DNA of 64,000 bases from Chryseobacterium jejuense (GTDB taxonomy: Bacteria; Bacteroidota; Bacteroidia; Flavobacteriales; Weeksellaceae): positions 930,001-994,000 of the forward strand of contig NZ_FNEG01000001.1 in assembly GCF_900100075.1 (NCBI RefSeq), read 5' to 3'. A model generated the notes under the pieces. It was not told where the DNA came from. It searched no databases and saw only the letters and a program-made list of their open reading frames with translations. Shown piece after piece: positions 16,669 through 24,556 of this stretch. Position 1 is the first letter of the stretch. Every line of letters begins with the position of its first letter. Made by a program: the position numbers and the translations under genes.

Positions 16669-17343
16669 TTATAGTTTAATTGCATTAATCATTTCTCTCT
16701 TCCCCGGAGGTCCCTGTTTTTTCTCGACCTGAAAGTTGAGTTCCTGAAGGATTCGTCTCACACTTCCTTTAGAAGAGTAGGTTGTTAATAGTCCGTTAAT
16801 GGCCATTTTGTCAGCTACCAGTTCAAATAATGGTTTTTCCCAGAGGTCCGGCTGTACTCTTGCTCCGAAACAGTCGAAATAAACCAGGTTGATTTCAGGC
16901 AGATTGATGTTCTTTAAATCAAAAAAGTCACATTCTATCTTTTTAAGGTTGAATCCACTAATGATTTCAACTGGCTTTTCCCAATCTGCCAGATGAATTT
17001 TCTGATAAATATTTTTGAACTCAGGGTTATCAAAATGTTCAAAGTAAGCTAAATCCTTAACTTCGGATTCATTTATGGGGTATTTTTCAAGCGAAAAATA
17101 ATTGATGACATGATTTTTGTCAGTTTTTAAATATTCATTAATTGTTACTAAAACATTCAAACCTGTTCCAAAACCTAGTTCTAAAATATTAATTTCGCAA
17201 TCATTGACTAGGTTTAGTCCGTTTTTGATAAACACGTGTTCTGCTTCCTGAAGAGCACCGTGATGCGAATGATAGTTTTCATTTAAATCATTGATAAACA
17301 ATGTTTTACTTCCGTCGTTTGTGGTCTTAATCTCTCTTTTCAA
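16669..17343 (-). CDS. mnmD: tRNA 5-methylaminomethyl-2-thiouridine methyltransferase
   Basis: The 224-residue protein is a DUF752/MnmD-type SAM methyltransferase: GSKTLFINDLNENYHSHHGA at the start, the SAM loop ILELGFGTGLNVLVT, the YFDCFGARVQPDLWEKPLFE segment and TTYSSKGSVRRILQE. MnmD makes the last methylation of mnm5s2U34 in tRNA; in E. coli it is half of the MnmC fusion, here it stands alone without the oxidase half. It is divergent from ilvE. Confidence 0.92.
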   Translation of the reverse strand: MKREIKTTNDGSKTLFINDLNENYHSHHGALQEAEHVFIKNGLNLVNDCEINILELGFGTGLNVLVTINEYLKTDKNHVINYFSLEKYPINESEVKDLAYFEHFDNPEFKNIYQKIHLADWEKPVEIISGFNLKKIECDFFDLKNINLPEINLVYFDCFGARVQPDLWEKPLFELVADKMAINGLLTTYSSKGSVRRILQELNFQVEKKQGPPGKREMINAIKL

Positions 17344-17395
17344 GCTAATTTTTTGTCAAATTTACTCTAAAATTTTTATATTTAGAAAATTATGT

Positions 17396-17403
17396 TAAAT
17401 TTG
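17396..17403 (+). promoter_or_regulatory. -7 box of ilvE
   Basis: TAAATTTG lies 25 nt before the ilvE start codon at 17429; no strong -33 TTG was found. Confidence 0.4.
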
Positions 17404-17428
17404 TAGAACATCGTAAAAATTTTAAAAA

Positions 17429-18499
17429 ATGATAATTCAAAAAACTGAAAACTCCAGAATTTCTACATTTGACCCTAACAATTTTTCATTTGGTGGTACT
17501 TTCATAGATCATATGATTATATGTGAGTATGAAAACGGAAAATGGGGTGATGTAAAATTAGTTCCTTACGGTCCAATACCATTTACACCTGCCATGATGG
17601 GAGTAAACTATGGACAAGCTTGTTTTGAAGGTATGAAAGCCTATAAAGACAAAGATGGGCAGGTTTTCCTTTTCAGGCCAGAAAAGAATTTTGAACGTAT
17701 CAACAAGTCAGCGAAGCGTCTTGCAATGCCTGAGGTGACTGAGGAAATGTTTTTAGACGGATTAAAAGCATTAGTAGATATTGATAGAGATTGGATCCCT
17801 CAGGGAGAAGGAATGTCTTTATATATCAGACCATTGATTTTTGCAACAGAAGAAGCTTTGAAAGCTAGAGTTTCTGAAAAATATATGTTCGCTATTGTAG
17901 CAACACCAGCAAAGAGCTATTATTCAGAGCCTGTATCTGTAAAAATCTCTGACCATTATTCAAGAGCAGCAAACGGTGGAGTAGGTTCTGCTAAAGCGGC
18001 TGGTAACTATGCAGCTTCTTTCTACCCAACTCAATTAGCTATTGAAGAAGGATATGAGCAAATTATTTGGACTGATGATGCAACTCACGAGTATTTCGAA
18101 GAGAGTGGTACTATGAACGTATTTGTAAGAATTAACGATACAATTTATACACCACCAACCTCTGAGAAAATTCTTGATGGAGTTACAAGAGACAGCTTCC
18201 TTCAGTTGGCTAAGAAAAGAGGAATTGAAGTAAAAGTTGAACCAATTGCTGTAAAAACAGTTATTGAAGCTTTGAAAAACGGAGAACTTAAAGAAGTATG
18301 GGGAGTAGGTACAGCTGTTGTAACCACTCAGTTCCAGGCTTTAGGATATGAAGGTGAGAAATTGTCACTTCCAAGATTATCAGACGAAGAAAGCTTTGCT
18401 GCGATCCTTAAGAAAGATTTAGTAGATCTTCAAAATAACCTTTCCGAAGATCCATTCGGATGGAGAGTAGTTGTAGATCATGCACTTGAAACAGTTTAA
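17429..18499 (+). CDS. ilvE: Branched-chain amino acid aminotransferase
   Basis: The 356-residue fold-type IV PLP enzyme has MMGVNYGQACFEGMKAYKDK, the RPEKNFERINKSAKRLAMP segment, GSAKAAGNYA with the Schiff-base Lys, EESGTMNVFV and GVTRDS, the standard group II BCAT set. It makes or degrades Leu, Ile and Val with 2-oxoglutarate as partner. The gene stands alone, with its own promoter and terminator, rather than in an ilv operon. Confidence 0.95.
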   Translation: MIIQKTENSRISTFDPNNFSFGGTFIDHMIICEYENGKWGDVKLVPYGPIPFTPAMMGVNYGQACFEGMKAYKDKDGQVFLFRPEKNFERINKSAKRLAMPEVTEEMFLDGLKALVDIDRDWIPQGEGMSLYIRPLIFATEEALKARVSEKYMFAIVATPAKSYYSEPVSVKISDHYSRAANGGVGSAKAAGNYAASFYPTQLAIEEGYEQIIWTDDATHEYFEESGTMNVFVRINDTIYTPPTSEKILDGVTRDSFLQLAKKRGIEVKVEPIAVKTVIEALKNGELKEVWGVGTAVVTTQFQALGYEGEKLSLPRLSDEESFAAILKKDLVDLQNNLSEDPFGWRVVVDHALETV

Positions 18500-18520
18500 T
18501 AGTATTTTAAATACCTATAG

Positions 18521-18548
18521 AAAAAGCCGGGAATTTTCCTGGCTTTTT
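18521..18548 (+). terminator. ilvE terminator
   Basis: AAAAAGCCGGGAA pairs with TTCCTGGCTTTTT, followed by a T-run. Confidence 0.8.
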
Positions 18549-18731
18549 TCTTTTAAACCAATTTTTTCCTCATCGGAAAGCTAAGAAGTCAATATAATAA
18601 TTAAGGCTATTTTAAGGCGAAGCTATCTTAATTTTCTTAAAAACTTAAATCTGTCTTGATGGTTTAAATATTATTTTACACATTATTGTTATATTGCCGA
18701 ATAATACATTGCTACATTTCTCCATCAAGTT

Positions 18732-18762
18732 TTGTAATTGATTCATGAAATGTGTATTTTCG
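18732..18762 (+). promoter_or_regulatory. Promoter of the prolyl isomerase pair
   Basis: TTG (18732-18734), 20-nt spacer, TATTTTCG (18755-18762; one mismatch to TAnnTTTG). The start codon at 18772 follows closely. Confidence 0.4.
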
Positions 18763-18771
18763 CAAAAGTTT

Positions 18772-19284
18772 ATGAAAAAATTACTCTTCATATCAGCTAT
18801 AAGTCTGTTGAGCTGCAACAGAAATGCCCAGACGGCACATCCACCTGTAGGTGGTGTTTTAAGCCAGAAAGACCTGGATGTTTCTAAAAACAGAATGAAA
18901 AACCTGAATACCATCGAAAGAGGTCAGATTCAGGATTGGATTAATGGACAAAGCGTAAAGTTTTATCCAACGCAGCTTAATTACTGGGTTACAGCAGATG
19001 GTTTTGACCGTAGAGAAAGAAGAGCAGATAATACGCTGATTTCTTATTCTTATGAATTGTATGATTTTGACCAGACTAAGATCTATGATCAGCCTTTTGA
19101 AAGAAGAGATGCCAAGTTTGGGCATTTTGATGAACTGAAAGCGGTGGAAAATGCTTTGCGTTTTATACATGATGGAGAGGAAGTGACGCTTTTGGTGCCG
19201 TCTACTTTGGCTTATGGAACTTTTGGAGACGAAAAGAAAATAGACAACGATATACCATTAATCATAAAATTAAAAGCTTTATAA
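18772..19284 (+). CDS. gldI: GldI-like FKBP-type prolyl isomerase lipoprotein
   Basis: Start placed at 18772 so that MKKLLFISAISLLSCNRNAQ forms a lipoprotein signal with lipobox LLSC. The 170-residue protein has a degenerate FKBP domain in its C-terminal half (ISYSYELYDFDQTKIYDQ, EEVTLLVPSTLAYGTFGDEK). Size, lipobox and sequence pattern fit the flavobacterial GldI family, which supports assembly of gliding/T9SS components in the periplasm. A second isomerase gene starts 3 nt after its stop, so the two form an operon for envelope protein folding. A general FKBP lipoprotein is the alternative. Confidence 0.72.
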   Translation: MKKLLFISAISLLSCNRNAQTAHPPVGGVLSQKDLDVSKNRMKNLNTIERGQIQDWINGQSVKFYPTQLNYWVTADGFDRRERRADNTLISYSYELYDFDQTKIYDQPFERRDAKFGHFDELKAVENALRFIHDGEEVTLLVPSTLAYGTFGDEKKIDNDIPLIIKLKAL

Positions 19285-19287
19285 TAC

Positions 19288-20403
19288 ATGAAATTGTTTA
19301 ACAAGAATATAATTCTGGCAGCGGCAAGTGTTTCGCTGATGAGTTGTACCCCAATTTATAAAAAAATGAACGTAGACAAAGAAACTTACGAAGGTCTTAA
19401 TGACGGACTTTATGCCAATCTTCAAACTACAAAAGGTAACCTTATTGTAAAATTTGAGGACAAGAAAGCACCAGTAACTGTAGCCAACTTTATCGGTCTT
19501 GCAGAAGGAAAAATCGATAACAAAGCTAAGGCTAAGGGAGTTCCTTACTATGACGGAACTATTTTCCACAGAGTAATCAAAGATTTCATGATCCAGGGAG
19601 GTGATCCTCAGGGAACAGGAATGGGAGATCCTGGATATAAATTCGAGGATGAAAGAAACGACCTTAAGCACACAGGAAAAGGTATTCTTTCTATGGCGAA
19701 CTCTGGACCAAATACAAACGGTTCTCAGTTTTTCATTACTGAAGTAGCTACTCCTTGGTTAGACGGAAGACACACCATCTTCGGAAAAGTTGTAAAAGGT
19801 AATGATGTTATTGATACTATCGCTAATGTTGAAAAAGGAGCTCAGGATAAACCTAAGACAGATATCGTTTTAGAGAAAGTTTCTATTTTCGGTAAAGGTG
19901 ACGAGTACAAAAACTACGATGCAGCTAAAACTTTCAACGAAGGAAAAGCTAAAATTGCAGAAAACAATAAGGCTTTCATTGCTAAAGAAGAAGCTGAAAA
20001 GAAGAAAAAAGAAGAAGAATTCAAAGCAAACCAGGAAAAATTAGTTGAAAACTTAAAAGCTGGAATGCAAAAAACTGAATCAGGTCTTTACTATAAAATC
20101 ACTAAAACTGCTGACGGAAAAGCTCCAAAAGCAGGTGATAACGTTTCTGTACACTATGCAGGGAAGTTAGTAGACGGAACTGAATTCGATTCTTCATTCA
20201 AAAGAAACGAGCCCATTGATATTCCAATCGGAATGGGTAGAGTAATCAAAGGATGGGATGAAGGAATCCTGTTATTGAAAGAAGGAGAAACTGCTACTTT
20301 ATTAATTCCGCCAGCAATGGGTTACGGAGAAAGAGGAGCAGGAGGAGTGATTCCACCAAACTCTTGGTTAGTTTTCGATGTTGAGCTTGTAAAAGTAAAA
20401 TAA
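19288..20403 (+). CDS. Lipoprotein with fused cyclophilin and FKBP prolyl isomerase domains
   Basis: The 371-residue product has a lipobox (LMSC, residues about 17-20), a cyclophilin domain (residues about 45-210: FHRVIKDFMIQGGDPQGTGM, NSGPNTNGSQFFIT, HTIFGKVVKGNDV), a charged coiled-coil linker rich in Lys and Glu (about 225-265) and a C-terminal FKBP domain (about 280-371: VSVHYAGKLVDGTEFDSSF, GWDEGILLLKEGETATLLIP, YGERGAGGVIPPNSWLVFDV). Both catalytic cores look intact. The double-domain layout is typical of Bacteroidetes envelope foldases. It overlaps no other gene and ends at a strong terminator. Confidence 0.93.
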   Translation: MKLFNKNIILAAASVSLMSCTPIYKKMNVDKETYEGLNDGLYANLQTTKGNLIVKFEDKKAPVTVANFIGLAEGKIDNKAKAKGVPYYDGTIFHRVIKDFMIQGGDPQGTGMGDPGYKFEDERNDLKHTGKGILSMANSGPNTNGSQFFITEVATPWLDGRHTIFGKVVKGNDVIDTIANVEKGAQDKPKTDIVLEKVSIFGKGDEYKNYDAAKTFNEGKAKIAENNKAFIAKEEAEKKKKEEEFKANQEKLVENLKAGMQKTESGLYYKITKTADGKAPKAGDNVSVHYAGKLVDGTEFDSSFKRNEPIDIPIGMGRVIKGWDEGILLLKEGETATLLIPPAMGYGERGAGGVIPPNSWLVFDVELVKVK

Positions 20404-20421
20404 TTGAATCTTTAAGATATG

Positions 20422-20451
20422 AAAGCCGCCCTGTAAAGGGCGGCTTTTTTG
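20422..20451 (+). terminator. Isomerase operon terminator
   Basis: AAAGCCGCCC-TGTAAA-GGGCGGCTTT followed by TTTG. Confidence 0.9.
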
Positions 20452-20514
20452 TTTCTAATTTATAGTGATTTTGCCTGAATTCTAAAAATACCTACTTTAG
20501 TAAAAAACTACTTC

Positions 20515-21681
20515 ATGAAAAAGATCCTTTATACTATTTTCATTTTTTCCAGTTTTAGTCTTGTTGCACAAGGAAAAAAGTTTTTTGAAAGCGGAGAAGT
20601 TCAATTAAAATCAACAGTTGAAAAACTTAACTTACAATATGCTGCAGATTTACCTTTTGTAAAAGTAAATATCAACGGAAAGCAATATAATTTTCTATTT
20701 GATACTGGCGCTCCTACCGTTATTTCTACGGCAATCTATACTGAATTAGGGCTTGAAAAGAAATATAAAAGCATGGTAAAGGACTCGCAGAAGAATAAAC
20801 AGGATCAGATTTTTACAGTATTGCCTGAAATGATTGTGGATCAGGTGTCTTTTAAGAATATAGGGGTTGTGGTGATGGATCTTAAAGCGGCAGAGTTTGG
20901 ATGTTTAAAAGTTGATGGGATTCTGGGAGCTAATCAGATGGCTAAACTTTTCTGGAAAATAAACTATGCTGAAAATACATTGGAAGCCACTCAGGATCTT
21001 TCCAGGTTTGATCTCAAAGGATTTGATTTCGTGATTCCATTCAATACAAAAGATCAGAAAACTCCAATTGTTGAAGCTAAAATAATTGATAAGAAAATAG
21101 ACTTTACTTTTGATACCGGATTTTCGAGAAACTTGAAAATTTCCGATGGAAATTATAATCCAAAAAAAATATCAGAGAAAGTAGAAGTGTTTGGAAATAA
21201 CAGTGTAGGTGCGTTTGGAGCTGGAAATTCTAAATCCGGATATATTTTCAAGGCTTCAGATGTGCTTTTGGGGAATAAAAGCTTCACCAATGAATTGGTT
21301 ATGACGGGAAGCTCAAATCTGCTTGGAAATAGCTTCCTCAAAAATTTTGTGTTTGTTTTGGACTGGGTGAGTCATAAAATTTATTTAAAACAAATTAGAA
21401 ATTCTTCCAGTGAATTGGAGTCTTTCGGTTTTGGGTATCGCTTTATAGATAACAAACCAGCAGTTGTGTATGTTTTCCAGGAAGAAAATTTTCCTTTAAA
21501 AGTAGGAGATTCAATTCTCAGTATTAATAATATAGACCTTGACAATCTTGATCATGAGACTGCATGTCATTATTTCTTAAATAGAGTAGAAAAGGATGCA
21601 GATGTCATTAACATGAGAATAAAAAGAAAAGGGGAGGTTATGAATGTGAACCTGAAAAAAAGAATATATCTGAAAGATTAG
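20515..21681 (+). CDS. Secreted retropepsin-like aspartyl protease with PDZ-like tail
   Basis: The 388-residue protein has a signal peptide (MKKILYTIFIFSSFSLVAQG). A retroviral-type aspartyl protease repeat follows: the motif FDTGAPTVIS near residue 62 and a second half with FDTGFSRNLKI near 198, so both Asp-Thr-Gly halves are on one chain. The C-terminal 80 residues (FPLKVGDSILSINNIDLDNL) look like a PDZ domain. Bacteroidetes carry several such periplasmic proteins of unknown substrate. It is a single gene. Confidence 0.85.
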   Translation: MKKILYTIFIFSSFSLVAQGKKFFESGEVQLKSTVEKLNLQYAADLPFVKVNINGKQYNFLFDTGAPTVISTAIYTELGLEKKYKSMVKDSQKNKQDQIFTVLPEMIVDQVSFKNIGVVVMDLKAAEFGCLKVDGILGANQMAKLFWKINYAENTLEATQDLSRFDLKGFDFVIPFNTKDQKTPIVEAKIIDKKIDFTFDTGFSRNLKISDGNYNPKKISEKVEVFGNNSVGAFGAGNSKSGYIFKASDVLLGNKSFTNELVMTGSSNLLGNSFLKNFVFVLDWVSHKIYLKQIRNSSSELESFGFGYRFIDNKPAVVYVFQEENFPLKVGDSILSINNIDLDNLDHETACHYFLNRVEKDADVINMRIKRKGEVMNVNLKKRIYLKD

Positions 21682-21711
21682 ATTACATCTATTGTCATGA
21701 GTATAAAAATA

Positions 21712-21725
21712 TCGTGGAAATACGG
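21712..21725. repeat. Small palindrome, inverse copy of the 13347 element
   Basis: TCGTGGAAATACGG; its reverse complement differs from CCGTATTTCTACGG at two bases. Confidence 0.3.
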
Positions 21726-21787
21726 ATTTATGAGCAAATAATTATTCTTATCTTTATCTCCAACCAATGAAATAAAAATTAGAAAAT

Positions 21788-22009
21788 ATGTTTGATCTGA
21801 ATTACGATTTAATAAAACAGGAAATAGAGGCTGAAGTTTGTAAAGAACATAACTTACATCCGGAATTTGTAAAAACAGATGACGGATTTGGAATTAAAGC
21901 CTGTTGTCAGCCTTTTCATGCAGAGCTAGTAGCAAAATCTGAAAAAATGGTAGAGGAGGAGACTACTCAATTCCTTGAGAAAATGATGAAAGATATTTTT
22001 AAAGAATAA
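21788..22009 (+). CDS. Conserved-looking small cytoplasmic protein, unknown function
   Basis: The 73-residue product is acidic and predicted helical, without signal or membrane segment. It has three Cys, two adjacent (ACCQPFHAEL) and one earlier (EVCKEHNLHPEF). A clear start, good codon usage and a strong terminator immediately after support a real gene. I do not recognise the family. Confidence 0.7.
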   Translation: MFDLNYDLIKQEIEAEVCKEHNLHPEFVKTDDGFGIKACCQPFHAELVAKSEKMVEEETTQFLEKMMKDIFKE

Positions 22010-22037
22010 CTTATGAAATTATAGAACAAGCTATAAA

Positions 22038-22065
22038 AAAACCGCCCCCAAAAGGGCGGTTTTTC
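22038..22065. terminator. Bidirectional terminator
   Basis: AAAACCGCCC-CCAAAA-GGGCGGTTTT with A- and T-runs on both sides, between two convergent small genes. Confidence 0.9.
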
Positions 22066-22086
22066 AGTAAAAGAGTGAAATAAAAG

Positions 22087-22341
22087 TTATATGTTTCTAC
22101 CGGATCCTTTCTTCATCCCTGTTCCTGCAAGGGAACTGATGAATACAAGACCAAAGCCGATATAAGCGGCAAAGGCGGTAAGATATACGATTAAGCTGTT
22201 AAAACTTGGTTTTGAACTGTATACCAGTACAGAAAAAGCAGCAAAACTCAGGACCAATAACAGGCTCCAGATATGCATTTTTGCAGCATCTTCATTTCTC
22301 TTAAAAATCATTTCAAAAAAGGCTCTCATCATTACTAACAT
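22087..22341 (-). CDS. Small membrane protein, unknown function
   Basis: The 84-residue product has a basic N-terminus and two predicted membrane helices (residues about 22-42 and 50-73), ending in a Gly/Lys tail (GTGMKKGSGRNI). Several Met codons (22341, 22332, 22329) could be the start. It is not recognised. The long upstream spacer holds a candidate structured RNA on the other strand. Confidence 0.6.
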   Translation of the reverse strand: MLVMMRAFFEMIFKRNEDAAKMHIWSLLLVLSFAAFSVLVYSSKPSFNSLIVYLTAFAAYIGFGLVFISSLAGTGMKKGSGRNI

Positions 22342-22435
22342 TTTAAGGGTTATACATTAATTAATTGAGAATAAAGCAGGTATAATTATCATGGTATAAA
22401 GAAAGCATACTTCTTTACTGGGCTAAGGTTCATGA

Positions 22436-22443
22436 TAACTTTG
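22436..22443 (+). promoter_or_regulatory. -7 box for candidate structured RNA
   Basis: TAACTTTG matches TAnnTTTG exactly. No ORF follows; a series of hairpins begins a few bases downstream. The -33 element is weak. Confidence 0.4.
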
Positions 22444-22616
22444 CCGTTTATTCAATACTATGATACCGGGCTCTGAAGTCCGGGATAAATAATCATTTTT
22501 GAATCAATAAATGATTCGCGGTTTATTTGATGATACCAGTTAGATACGGGGCATAAATCTGCTGTGAAAAATCAACCGGAGGGCTAGTTAATCACATTCC
22601 CGTATCTTTTACGGCA
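22444..22616 (+). ncRNA. Candidate structured non-coding RNA, about 170 nt
   Basis: GCCGT (22444-22448) can pair with ACGGC (22611-22615), closing a structure that contains hairpin CCGGGCT-CTGA-AGTCCGG (near 22467-22484), hairpin GAATCA-ATAAA-TGATTC (22501-22517), and a long hairpin AGATACGGG (22542-22550) with CCCGTATCT (22599-22607). A perfect -7 box lies just before. The length and single closed shape would suit a 6S-type RNA, but I cannot confirm any family. Confidence 0.4.
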
Positions 22617-23147
22617 TCGTAGAAAAAAAAGGATTCATATACGAGATATGAACTTTGAATCAGTGGAAAACTGAAAATCCACAGAAAACCTTTTTTCTCA
22701 TCCTTAGTGCTTTTTTAATTTTTTCTCATAAAAGGAAATGCCAATTTCATGCCAAAGTGATAATTCTACGATTAACAGATGGAAATAAGTTGTTTTATTT
22801 TGTTGTTTTTCAGTTGTTTGTGTTTCTTATTTCCTTAAACAAAGAAAAATTAATTTAGATTGTAAAATTCTTAAAATTGATAACAACTAATTTTTTCAAG
22901 AAAGGCTGGAGATTTTTATGTGTTTTTTAGAAGTAATCTCTCGCAGATTATTCAGATTAAGCAGATTTTGATTTCTGTAAGAATGTCAACTAACAATATT
23001 CAGTAGCTTATTTAGATTCCTACGGAATGACAAAGAGACTGCTAGAGGCTTTTAATTAAGGAAATTTTTTAATTAATTTTAATACCATCACATAGTGCCA
23101 TTTGTGAAATCATTCGTGGTATTTGTGTTAAAAAATAAAACCCATCA
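22617..23147. other. AT-rich intergenic region with repeat fragments
   Basis: No credible gene. At 22938-22967 lies a copy of the CTCTCGCAGATTAT repeat that recurs at 33642-33671. Confidence 0.45.
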
Positions 23148-23180
23148 AATCTTATAAGACTTAATGGGTTATTTTATATC
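23148..23180 (-). terminator. Terminator of the M28 operon
   Basis: AAAACCCAT and ATGGGTTATTTT flank an inner self-complementary CTTATAAG. It lies just after the last M28 stop. Confidence 0.6.
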
Positions 23181-23195
23181 AAACTTCGTATTTCA

Positions 23196-24554
23196 CTACC
23201 AATTCTTATCAATCATATAAATAATATGGGCCATGGCTACAGAACCCAATAAAAGTTCTCTTCTGTTAACTTTTTCAAAAGTGTCTTCTTCTGTGTGGTG
23301 AATGTCAAAATAACGCTGAGAATCCGGCATTAGCTCAGCAGCAGGAACTCCCATGTCATGAAGTGGATAAAGATCTGTTCCTGAGAATTTTTCTTCAAAG
23401 TTATATACTCCATAAGGCAGGAATAATTTTGACCAGCTTTGAATTTGCTTCCTTTTAGCATCATCCATATCCAAAGCGATACCTCTAGGTGCAAAACCTC
23501 CGGCATCTGATTCTATTGCAAAAAGGTGCTTTTCATTGGTTTCTTTTACTGTTTTACCATATTGAATACCACCCTTTACCCCATTTTCTTCATTGGCGAA
23601 ACAAACGACTCTGATGGTGTGATTATTCTGTATTCCTAATTTTTTGAATGTTCTCAAAACTTCAATGCTTTGAACGATTCCGGCACCGTCATCATGAGCA
23701 CCTTCTCCTACATCCCAGGAATCAAGGTGTCCGCCTACCACAATTACGCTCTGGTCTTTTTTACCTGTAATTTCACCAATCACGGAGTGGGAGAGTTTCT
23801 CGCCTTTCATTCCACAGTTAGAATTAAGTTTTGCCGTGATTTTTTGATTCTTTAATAAAGTTTCCAGTTCATCAGCAGTGGTACTTCCGATGGCAACAGC
23901 AGGGATTTTAGAAATGTTTTCTTCATAACGCATTGCTCCTGTGTGAGGAACATCATCAAAGGCTGAAGAAAGAGAGCGGATAATGGCAAATTTACCGCCT
24001 TTTTTAGCGGTTAGTGATGCAGCAGTTGTTCTATACTTCGCAGCGTCACCATACCCTTTAAAAGTCTCTATGAATGATTGCTTGAAAGCATAGTTGAAGA
24101 ACAGGATCTTATCTTTTACCTGTTCCGGAGAAAGTTTATTGTATTCATCCATAGATTTTACCATGATGATTTCTCCTGAAACATCTTTTCCAGCTGTTCC
24201 TTCGGAATTTCCAAGGGAAAGCATTTTAAGACTTTTCCAGCTTCCGTTGGAAGTTTTGATGTGAAGGGATTCTTTTCCTCTTACCCAAACCGGGATCATT
24301 ACATCCTGAAGCCAAACTTTGTCTGCTCCGGCATCACGAAGCTTTTGTGCAGCCCATTGTACGGATTTTTCATACGCTTCAGAACCACTTAAACGATGGC
24401 CTATATTTTTAGTAAGTTCACGAAGATCGCTGTATCCTTTTCCGTTATTTAAAACTTCAAGGGAGATCTTGCTGAATTGTATTGAATCTTCTTTGGTTTG
24501 GCCAAAAACAGCCATTCCCAAGCATAATAATGAGGTTCCTAATATCTTTTTCAT
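23196..24554 (-). CDS. M28 family metallopeptidase (paralogue A)
   Basis: Start set at ATG 24554, two bases after the stop of the upstream paralogue. The 452-residue protein has a signal peptide (MKKILGTSLLCLGMAVFGQ), a PA-type inserted domain (residues about 130-250) and a complete M28 zinc site: GGHLDSWDVGEGAHDDGAG (His and bridging Asp), FANEENGVKG (catalytic Glu and Glu ligand), ESDAGG (Asp) and DIHHTEEDTFEKVN (His). It resembles carboxypeptidase Q-like exopeptidases and should cut peptides in the periplasm. It is closest to paralogue B. Confidence 0.93.
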   Translation of the reverse strand: MKKILGTSLLCLGMAVFGQTKEDSIQFSKISLEVLNNGKGYSDLRELTKNIGHRLSGSEAYEKSVQWAAQKLRDAGADKVWLQDVMIPVWVRGKESLHIKTSNGSWKSLKMLSLGNSEGTAGKDVSGEIIMVKSMDEYNKLSPEQVKDKILFFNYAFKQSFIETFKGYGDAAKYRTTAASLTAKKGGKFAIIRSLSSAFDDVPHTGAMRYEENISKIPAVAIGSTTADELETLLKNQKITAKLNSNCGMKGEKLSHSVIGEITGKKDQSVIVVGGHLDSWDVGEGAHDDGAGIVQSIEVLRTFKKLGIQNNHTIRVVCFANEENGVKGGIQYGKTVKETNEKHLFAIESDAGGFAPRGIALDMDDAKRKQIQSWSKLFLPYGVYNFEEKFSGTDLYPLHDMGVPAAELMPDSQRYFDIHHTEEDTFEKVNRRELLLGSVAMAHIIYMIDKNW

Positions 24555-24556
24555 GG

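Noticed and set aside
22655..22858. 67-aa hydrophobic plus-strand frame
   Set aside because: Very AT-rich, no promoter, no family resemblance; hydrophobicity follows from T-rich codons.
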